From the NCBI GenBank assembly GCA_964503525.1, contig CAZCZY010000044.1:1-5850 (forward strand): DNA of 5,850 bases, read 5' to 3'. The DNA is from CAZCZY01 sp964503525 (GTDB lineage Bacteria > Patescibacteriota > JAUYIX01). The translations under genes were made by a program, and so were the position numbers. The stretch's first letter is position 1. Each line of letters opens with the position of its first letter. Below, piece by piece: positions 1-4,860 of the stretch. The notes under the pieces are model-generated. The model saw only the letters and a list, made by a program, of their open reading frames with translations. It did no database searches and was not told the DNA's origin.

Positions 1-1957
1 CACCGCCGCCGCCACCAGAAAAGCCGCCGGAAAACCCTGATCCGCCTGAGGCAAATCCGCCACCACCACTGCTACCACCCGGGCGGCTCGCGACCGCGCT
101 AGAGGCGGCGGTGCTCCACGAGCTCAGCGAATTGGCCAACAAAATTGAATTAAAGTGCGTACCACTGGCCGAGTGGTACCAATCCGGCTCACGGTCGGTA
201 TAGATATCTTTGAATTTTTCGGCCCACTTTTTCTCGATTCCAAAGACCATCGCATAGGGCAGAAATCGCTCAAATGTTTCTGGGGTCATTTTTTTCACGA
301 CATAGCGCTCTGCAGTATCAAGATACAATTTAAAACCACGTGCATGTTCTGTGGCGAGGACCCCTTTTTCTGTTCGTTTGGGGGCAAGTTTTGCAAAAAC
401 GCCGATCACAATTGCTGTAAACAAGAGCGGAACACCCAGGCCAAAAAAGTTAAGACCAATAAAACCAACCAAACCAGTCAGTACTGTCCAGGTTGTAAAC
501 TTCTTACGGCGCTCGTCCGGACTTGTTTCAAAATACCCGGCCGCCACGACCTCTGCGTACAACTTTTTGACAATGCCAGGTATTTTTACGTAAAACTTTG
601 TCTTAAGCTCGGAAAGTTTTTTCTCGGGACCGCTCTTAAAGATCTCATCAAGTAGCTCCACTTCAAAGGAACGCAGCGTAGCATCGCCGACAGATTCTTT
701 GCGTTTAACTAATTTATAATCTTGCGCAGTAAATCGATTTGCCTTGGGTAGTTCTTCAATTAACAAATACCCACGCACAGCCAGATCAATAATAGATGCG
801 GTGATGTCTTTTAGGTCAGCACTTTCGTCGATGAGTGTGCCGACAACAGCGGGAGTAGCTGCATCGGGCGGCTCATATTCAGCAATAATAGTGCCGCGGC
901 CCTTGGGATCCTTGCCGTGACGTCGCCAGTGTACAAAAAGGCCCAGTCCCACCCAGAGCGGCAGAAACATATATAGGAGAATCAGGGTTACGACGATACC
1001 AACCAGTAATTTTTTAGCAAACGTGTCAATCACAGATAGCTTGACTGCCGTTGTTTGTCCCTCGACTACCTCGATTTGGTGGGGTTCGCTCGTAAAACCA
1101 TATTTTTTAACCTGAACTTGGAATGGACCTGGCCCAGTTAGTTCGCGGCCGAGACGTAGACCCACGGGGGTTGTAAGAACAGTATCAACACCATTTACAA
1201 AAACGTCGGCACCGGAGGGCCATGACTCAAGGCGAACAATCCCGGGATTTTTTACAACACCCGTGGGCCACCCCACGACGGTCGTAAAATCTGTACCAGG
1301 ACCCGTATAGCCGCCCGAGAAGTATGCCGTGCGACCATCGCGCACTTCTTGCGTGGCGTCTGCAACTCTATCCTCGTACAACGCAGTTTTGATATTAGCG
1401 GCGCCAACATCTTTTGGTAACACCACAGTCGCCTCGATCGAACCAATCGGCACATCGCGATCATGCGGAATGACATTCCAATACCACTCGTCATGATCTT
1501 CAAAAAAACCAATACCGCCCTCCACCGTGTAAGAAATTTTCCATGTTTGCACAGCATTGGTTAGCGCAAAATTTAGCAAAATATCGGTGGCCGGGAATCC
1601 CTCCGAGATTGTGGAGCTGACTTGATAGTCCAGATATTCTTGCAGTTCTTGATCGGCAGTCACGTCATACACCGACACATCTGTAATATCATCAAGCCGC
1701 CGATGAGGAATTGTTCGGCCATAATAAGAAAAACTACCAACAAACTTGACCGTTTGCGTTTCCTCCACCAGGACGTTGCCGTTGGTTTGGATTTCGTAGC
1801 GTGCCTGCCATTTGGTTATTGCATACGATTTTTCTTGGGCGAACGCCGGACGCATGGAGACAAACAGACCCAAAAGGACCATCGGGATCGCGAGCGCATA
1901 TCGCCATGCAAATTTTATTCGTGAATACCACAACATAAAAAACATTCTAGCACGCAC
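1..1957 (-). CDS. DUF2207-family membrane protein with inserted PEGA domain (3' end cut by window edge)
   Basis: I translated the minus strand by hand from 1957 to the left edge: 652 codons without a stop or frameshift. Residues 1-40 form a signal peptide (basic start, hydrophobic core, ending A-F-A before Q-E). Residues 41-235 are the extracytoplasmic DUF2207 N-terminal region. Residues 239-309 fit a PEGA domain (SWPSGADVFVNG, then TTPVGL). A membrane segment follows at about 316-343, then family hallmarks HGKDPKGRGTI, EYEPPDAATPA and DLAVRGYLLIEE, then a hydrophobic hairpin at 488-523. The tail from about 627 is almost pure Gly/Ser/Phe, the usual end of this family, so only a short piece is probably missing. 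DUF2207 proteins (YciQ-like) have no settled function; an envelope role is inferred. The GTG at 1957 is chosen because AGAGGG lies 9 nt upstream; in-frame ATGs at 1945 and 1936 are alternatives. Confidence 0.9.
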   Translation of the reverse strand, partial: MRARMFFMLWYSRIKFAWRYALAIPMVLLGLFVSMRPAFAQEKSYAITKWQARYEIQTNGNVLVEETQTVKFVGSFSYYGRTIPHRRLDDITDVSVYDVTADQELQEYLDYQVSSTISEGFPATDILLNFALTNAVQTWKISYTVEGGIGFFEDHDEWYWNVIPHDRDVPIGSIEATVVLPKDVGAANIKTALYEDRVADATQEVRDGRTAYFSGGYTGPGTDFTTVVGWPTGVVKNPGIVRLESWPSGADVFVNGVDTVLTTPVGLRLGRELTGPGPFQVQVKKYGFTSEPHQIEVVEGQTTAVKLSVIDTFAKKLLVGIVVTLILLYMFLPLWVGLGLFVHWRRHGKDPKGRGTIIAEYEPPDAATPAVVGTLIDESADLKDITASIIDLAVRGYLLIEELPKANRFTAQDYKLVKRKESVGDATLRSFEVELLDEIFKSGPEKKLSELKTKFYVKIPGIVKKLYAEVVAAGYFETSPDERRKKFTTWTVLTGLVGFIGLNFFGLGVPLLFTAIVIGVFAKLAPKRTEKGVLATEHARGFKLYLDTAERYVVKKMTPETFERFLPYAMVFGIEKKWAEKFKDIYTDREPDWYHSASGTHFNSILLANSLSSWSTAASSAVASRPGGSSGGGGFASGGSGFSGGFSGGGGG

Positions 1958-1966
1958 GATTGCTTG

Positions 1967-1972
1967 CCCTCT
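1967..1972 (-). promoter_or_regulatory. Ribosome-binding site deciding the DUF2207 start
   Basis: AGAGGG on the minus strand, 9 nt before the GTG at 1957. It is 21 nt from the first ATG at 1945, too far to serve it. It directly touches the T-tract of the upstream terminator, which is unusual. Confidence 0.55.
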
Positions 1973-2008
1973 AAAAAGAAAAGGCCCAGTCACGATTGAC
2001 TGAGCCTA
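1973..2008 (-). terminator. Intrinsic terminator after the 89-residue gene
   Basis: On the minus strand AGGC-a-CAGTCA... reads as a stem: AGGCTCAGTCA pairs with TGACTGGGCCT across the loop ATCG, with one mismatched pair inside about ten paired bases. It is followed at once by TTTTCTTTTTA. It begins 18 nt after the stop of the minus-strand gene ending at 2026, so it is that gene's terminator. It also lies directly ahead of the DUF2207 gene, with no room for an ordinary promoter between them. Confidence 0.85.
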
Positions 2009-2025
2009 GAAATTGCGGAATGCCG

Positions 2026-2295
2026 CTACTCGTTCCCGACAACGACAAAGGGTAGCTGTTGTTGGCTGGATGCTTCCACCAAGATGGGATCGTCGACCAA
2101 GATACCGGCAAAGTACGACGCGGCCTTGACGCCCAGTACATACGCGCGCTGTTCGTCAGCGGTAGCCGACTCGTTCACGATGGTGCTGACGGACTCGCAC
2201 AGACCCTCGGCGACAATGTATTCAACCGTCGTACGAAACGGTCGTTCCAATGGATCTCCGAGGATTTCGGTTATGATACGAAATTTTCTTACCAC
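2026..2295 (-). CDS. Unrecognised 89-residue protein
   Basis: I do not recognise this family. The reading frame is open up to 2451, but the GTG at 2295 is the likely start because AGGAGG ends 9 nt upstream and the probable promoter (2356-2384) lies inside the longer version. The protein begins MVRKFRIITEILGDPLERPF and ends LPFVVVGNE. The middle, with TTVEYIVAEGLCESV and YVLGVKAASYFAGILV, looks like a small alpha/beta fold; there is one cysteine, no signal peptide and no clear membrane span, so it is probably cytosolic. A consensus ribosome-binding site, its own promoter candidate and a terminator 18 nt past the stop support a real, independently transcribed gene. It is divergent to the M23 peptidase gene and upstream of the DUF2207 gene. 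No function can be assigned. Confidence 0.75.
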   Translation of the reverse strand: MVRKFRIITEILGDPLERPFRTTVEYIVAEGLCESVSTIVNESATADEQRAYVLGVKAASYFAGILVDDPILVEASSQQQLPFVVVGNE

Positions 2296-2304
2296 CGCAC
2301 GCCA

Positions 2305-2310
2305 CCTCCT
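2305..2310 (-). promoter_or_regulatory. Consensus Shine-Dalgarno for the 89-residue gene
   Basis: AGGAGG (extending to AGGAGGTG) on the minus strand, 9 nt ahead of the GTG at 2295. It is the strongest ribosome-binding site in the window and rules against the longer ATG-start reading of the same frame. Confidence 0.85.
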
Positions 2311-2330
2311 ACAGCAAGATTCGGTACGAA

Positions 2331-2352
2331 CAAAACGTGCTATCACGTTTTG
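2331..2352. repeat. Perfect 9-bp inverted repeat, possible operator or leader hairpin
   Basis: CAAAACGTG, spacer CTAT, then CACGTTTTG: both 9-base arms match perfectly. It lies just downstream of the minus-strand -10 element, covering the expected start of transcription and the first bases of the leader of the 89-residue gene. It could bind a dimeric repressor or fold as a 5' hairpin in the mRNA. No regulator gene lies in the window. Confidence 0.7.
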
Positions 2353-2355
2353 ACC

Positions 2356-2384
2356 ATGATACGCGCTTGCGCACTTGGTGCAAA
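2356..2384 (-). promoter_or_regulatory. Candidate sigma-70 promoter for the 89-residue gene
   Basis: Minus strand: -35 TTTGCA (2384-2379, four of six matches), a 17-bp spacer, and -10 TATCAT (2361-2356, five of six). Expected transcription start is near 2349, giving a leader of about 54 nt before the GTG at 2295. The 22-bp palindrome overlaps the start site. Confidence 0.5.
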
Positions 2385-2392
2385 CAAAAACG

Positions 2393-2421
2393 TTGACTTT
2401 ATGGCGTAAAAGTTGTACAAT
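2393..2421 (+). promoter_or_regulatory. Strong sigma-70-like promoter for the M23/CWB2 gene
   Basis: -35 TTGACT (2393-2398) and -10 TACAAT (2416-2421) are each five of six consensus matches, with the optimal 17-bp spacer. Expected transcription start is near 2428, about 40 nt ahead of the ATG at 2469. The -10 overlaps the 8-bp palindrome TTGTACAA (2413-2420). Only 8 bp separate this -35 from the -35 of the divergent promoter. Confidence 0.75.
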
Positions 2422-2468
2422 ATCTAGAACTACTGGCTTCACGAATTGCACCCGCTAACTTCCACAAG

Positions 2469-4466
2469 ATGAAATTCAAGGGGATGCAGAAAATAATTCT
2501 CATTGCGCTCGCAACCGTTACTCTGATGGCTACATCATGGTCGGTTAATGCTCAACTTGCTGGGACTTGGCAACATCCACTCGACGGGTGGACCGTAGAC
2601 GGATATAAGTTTGGTGAGTTCGTGATGTACCTAAATAAATATCACCTGGCTGACGATGCGTTTGCGACCGCGGGTACACCGGTATTTGCGACTGCCAACG
2701 GGACCGTAAAAGCGCTTCACAACTTTTCCGGCTACCAAAATTACGGTGGTCTTGTTTTGATCGAACATCAGAATGTCGACGGTAGTCTTGTCGTGTCACT
2801 GTATGGACACCTCGATCCCTACTCTTTTACAGTGGCTGAGGATCAGGACGTGCAACGCGGACAACTTATCGGATATATCGGCACCGAGGATGTAAATGGT
2901 GGTTGGCCCGAACATATTCATTACGGGGTGCGAAATGGTAGTTATGTCGCCAGTCCGTGGGTGTATTGGGGTTATGGCGATGGCGCTGCGTTGGCACAAT
3001 GGTCGGATCCCACCGCATACATCGCGGCACACAATGACGTGATCGAAGTTGAGCGTGTTCCGACGGCAAGCCGTGATCGGTATGAGACAGCCGTTGGGGT
3101 GAGCCAGCGACGGTTTGCAGCGAGCAGTTCGGCTAAAACGGTTTTGCTGGCGAGTGGCGCTACACATGCGGATGCCTTAGCAGCAGCGCCGCTTGTAAAA
3201 AGTGATGCGGTATTGCTTTTAACTAAGACGAACGAACTTCCCATGACAACCGAGAACGAAATTAAACGTGTATTGCCAGCCGGTGGCTCTATCGTAATTT
3301 TGGGTGGCGAAAAAACGATTGGCGCTGCTGTCACAAACCGCCTCACTACATTGGGATTTTCTGTTAGCACAATTGCTGGCGCAAATCGCGAGACGACTGC
3401 GACACTTATTGCGGAGAAACTTGGAAATTTGACCACGGCCTTTGTCGTCAATAAGAGCGCATTTGCCGATGCAGTTTCAGTCAGTGGAGTTGCTGCGACG
3501 ACCGCGACTCCTGTACTACTGACCAACTCCAATACACTGAGTGCCGCTACGCGAGATTTTCTGACAAAAACTGCGAGCATAACAAAAGTTGTAATTGTTG
3601 GTGGATCGACCGCACTGTCCACACAGGTCGAACAAGAACTCAAGGCGATTCCGCACGTGAGTCAGGTGGTTCGCCTCGAAGGGCGAGATCGCTACGCAAC
3701 CAATGTCGCCGTCAACCAGGCGTACGTTACCAACGTAAAAGATATTATTCTCGCCACCGGTCTTGATTATCCCGATGCGTTGTCCGGCGGGGGCTTAGCT
3801 GGCAACTCCCAAGGCGCGTTGCTTCTAACAAAAAATTCAGAGCTTCCCGGCCCGACACAATCTTACGCGGCAAGTCAGCGAAATTCTGTCGAACGCGGGT
3901 TGATTCTAGGCGGCTCAGCAGCGATCGATCTGGACATGGATCTGTTATTGGCTTCACTGCTAAATGCGCCGATCACGACCGCGGGCATGCCGGATTCTGG
4001 CGTGAGTGGAGCCAGCGCCGGTACGACCGATGCTGCATCTGTGAATGGAACAATTTTCTCATTGAGCGGTGCCAAGTTGGAGTCGGCGTCGTCTATTACC
4101 GTACCGGTTCCGGCCGGGTTCGTACAAAGAGAAGTAACGCATCGCGACGCGACCATCGTGAGTGTCTTTGATCCCAAAGCGACAGGAGACGTTGCCGACA
4201 CCGTTGTAGTTACGCGGATAGCAAAAGAAGATGGGGCCTCGATGGAAGAGAAATTACGCGAATGGTTTGGCACTGATATCTCCGTGACGGCGCATGGTGA
4301 GTTTGGACTGGCACTACTCGCCCCCCTGCCAGGATTTTCTGCGACCACTACCGCGGTGCTAGAGCGCGGTGACGACTATTTAGTTTTTGAAACGCGCCTG
4401 CCTCAAGACCTGGCACTAGAAATTCTTGAGCATCTCGCCGAAAATAATAAACTTACGCAACAATAA
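2469..4466 (+). CDS. Secreted M23 (LytM-type) peptidoglycan endopeptidase with three CWB2 wall-binding repeats
   Basis: 665 residues. Residues 1-28 are a signal peptide (MKFKGMQK, hydrophobic core, ending VNA before Q-L). The M23 metallopeptidase domain spans about 35-187 and has a full set of site residues: H59 and D63 (HLADD), H114 (YGHL) and H149-I-H151 (EHIHYGV), with GTPVFATANGTV and QRGQLIGYIG at the usual places. M23 enzymes are zinc peptidases that cut peptide cross-links in peptidoglycan. Residues 196-497 hold three CWB2 repeats (PF04122): VPTASRDRYETAV, the degenerate IAGANRETTATLI and LEGRDRYATNVAV each open one, and each has a Y/F/H-x-DA strand and an LGG or VGG strand. Known CWB2 proteins use three repeats to bind wall polymers. 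Residues 498-535 are a Gly/Ala/Ser/Thr-rich linker, and 536-665 an unassigned domain. There is no clear Shine-Dalgarno; the start is chosen for the signal peptide. Likely role: a wall-anchored hydrolase in growth or remodelling. Confidence 0.93.
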   Translation: MKFKGMQKIILIALATVTLMATSWSVNAQLAGTWQHPLDGWTVDGYKFGEFVMYLNKYHLADDAFATAGTPVFATANGTVKALHNFSGYQNYGGLVLIEHQNVDGSLVVSLYGHLDPYSFTVAEDQDVQRGQLIGYIGTEDVNGGWPEHIHYGVRNGSYVASPWVYWGYGDGAALAQWSDPTAYIAAHNDVIEVERVPTASRDRYETAVGVSQRRFAASSSAKTVLLASGATHADALAAAPLVKSDAVLLLTKTNELPMTTENEIKRVLPAGGSIVILGGEKTIGAAVTNRLTTLGFSVSTIAGANRETTATLIAEKLGNLTTAFVVNKSAFADAVSVSGVAATTATPVLLTNSNTLSAATRDFLTKTASITKVVIVGGSTALSTQVEQELKAIPHVSQVVRLEGRDRYATNVAVNQAYVTNVKDIILATGLDYPDALSGGGLAGNSQGALLLTKNSELPGPTQSYAASQRNSVERGLILGGSAAIDLDMDLLLASLLNAPITTAGMPDSGVSGASAGTTDAASVNGTIFSLSGAKLESASSITVPVPAGFVQREVTHRDATIVSVFDPKATGDVADTVVVTRIAKEDGASMEEKLREWFGTDISVTAHGEFGLALLAPLPGFSATTTAVLERGDDYLVFETRLPQDLALEILEHLAENNKLTQQ

Positions 4467-4480
4467 GCCCGCGCAAGTCC

Positions 4481-4534
4481 AAAGCCTTGACGCTGCTCGC
4501 AACACCTGATAGTCTCACGTGTTCTGGCTTTTTT
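4481..4534 (+). terminator. Weak candidate terminator after the M23/CWB2 gene
   Basis: AAAGCC (4481-4486) can pair with GGCTTT (4526-4531), enclosing AACAC/GTGTT (4501-4505 with 4519-4523), and a run of six T follows the outer stem. The long unpaired side and large loop make it weak, so some read-through into the 69-residue gene is possible. The rest of the 127-base gap shows nothing clear apart from the ribosome-binding site at its end. Confidence 0.3.
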
Positions 4535-4580
4535 AGGCTTTAGTTCTTCAACAATTTTTGGGTCGACACGTACATCGCAC

Positions 4581-4586
4581 AGGAGA
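4581..4586 (+). promoter_or_regulatory. Shine-Dalgarno deciding the start of the 69-residue gene
   Basis: AGGAGA, 7 nt before the ATG at 4594. It selects this ATG over an in-frame ATG at 4558 that would add 12 residues and has no comparable site. Confidence 0.8.
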
Positions 4587-4593
4587 TGCATCA

Positions 4594-4803
4594 ATGGCAA
4601 AAATGACGGGCAGACGCCCGCGCAAGACGCGTAATCTTACGCGCGACTTCATCGACGGCAGGATATCTGTCCAGGAATTCTTTGCACGAGCAATCGTCGG
4701 CCAAGGCGGTCGCGCAGAATGCTTTGAAGATAAAATCATCGCAATTCTACCGTCTGGTACTCCACTCCACATCACCGTCACGCTTCCAGAAAAGGAAAAG
4801 TGA
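4594..4803 (+). CDS. Unrecognised 69-residue basic protein
   Basis: I do not recognise this family. The first 18 residues are strongly basic (MAKMTGRRPRKTRNLTRD). A probable helix follows (FIDGRISVQEFFARAIV), then a likely pair of strands (EDKIIAILPSG and PLHITVTLPEKEK). There is no signal peptide or membrane span, so it is probably cytosolic; the basic N-terminus would suit nucleic-acid binding, which is only an inference. The strong Shine-Dalgarno and an efficient-looking terminator just after the stop support expression. It lies 127 nt downstream of the M23/CWB2 gene on the same strand, without a clear promoter of its own, so it may be the second gene of that transcript or have a promoter I cannot see. 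It converges with the right-hand gene, with 33 bases between stop codons. Confidence 0.7.
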   Translation: MAKMTGRRPRKTRNLTRDFIDGRISVQEFFARAIVGQGGRAECFEDKIIAILPSGTPLHITVTLPEKEK

Positions 4804-4822
4804 TGCTCCAACTCAGCATCAC
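4790..4822 (-). terminator. Intrinsic terminator for the right-hand minus-strand gene
   Basis: GTGATGCT (4800-4807) and AGCATCAC (4815-4822) form a perfect 8-bp stem with a 7-base loop. Read on the minus strand it is followed by TTTTCCTTTT. It overlaps the stop codon (4801-4803) of the plus-strand 69-residue gene. Read on the plus strand it lacks a T-tract, so it serves the minus strand. Confidence 0.75.
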
Positions 4823-4828
4823 TCACTC

Positions 4829-4860
4829 GCAGGCTATCAACCGATAGCCTGCTTTAATTT
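4829..4860 (+). terminator. Intrinsic terminator for the 69-residue gene
   Basis: GCAGGCTATC (4829-4838) and GATAGCCTGC (4843-4852) form a perfect 10-bp stem with loop AACC, followed by TTTAATTT. It ends plus-strand transcription and contains the stop codon (4839-4837) of the convergent minus-strand gene. Read on the minus strand it has no following T-tract. Confidence 0.88.

Noticed and set aside
1..80. GGC/GGT-rich tract that looks like a DNA repeat array
   Set aside because: It encodes the glycine/serine/phenylalanine-rich tail typical of DUF2207 proteins; the units are irregular at DNA level.
155..655. A 166-codon plus-strand open frame rich in cysteine and lysine
   Set aside because: It is antisense to the well-supported DUF2207 coding region, has no ribosome-binding site and shows no family pattern.
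2059..2409. A 116-codon plus-strand open frame
   Set aside because: It lies antisense to the 89-residue gene and runs through the divergent promoter region; it has no Shine-Dalgarno.
2296..2451. An upstream extension of the 89-residue gene to the ATG at 2451, with a C-T-K-C motif suggesting a zinc site
   Set aside because: The extension crosses the predicted promoter and the palindrome, has no ribosome-binding site, and the AGGAGG at 2305-2310 clearly selects the GTG at 2295.
2972..3643. A 223-codon minus-strand open frame
   Set aside because: It is a shadow of the CWB2-encoding region; its Ala/Val/Ser/Thr-rich sequence reflects the codon pattern of the real gene on the other strand.
4487..4515. 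A possible promoter for the 69-residue gene: TTGACG, 17 bp, TAGTCT with TGA just before
   Set aside because: The -10 matches only three of six positions and overlaps the weak terminator structure; not strong enough to annotate.
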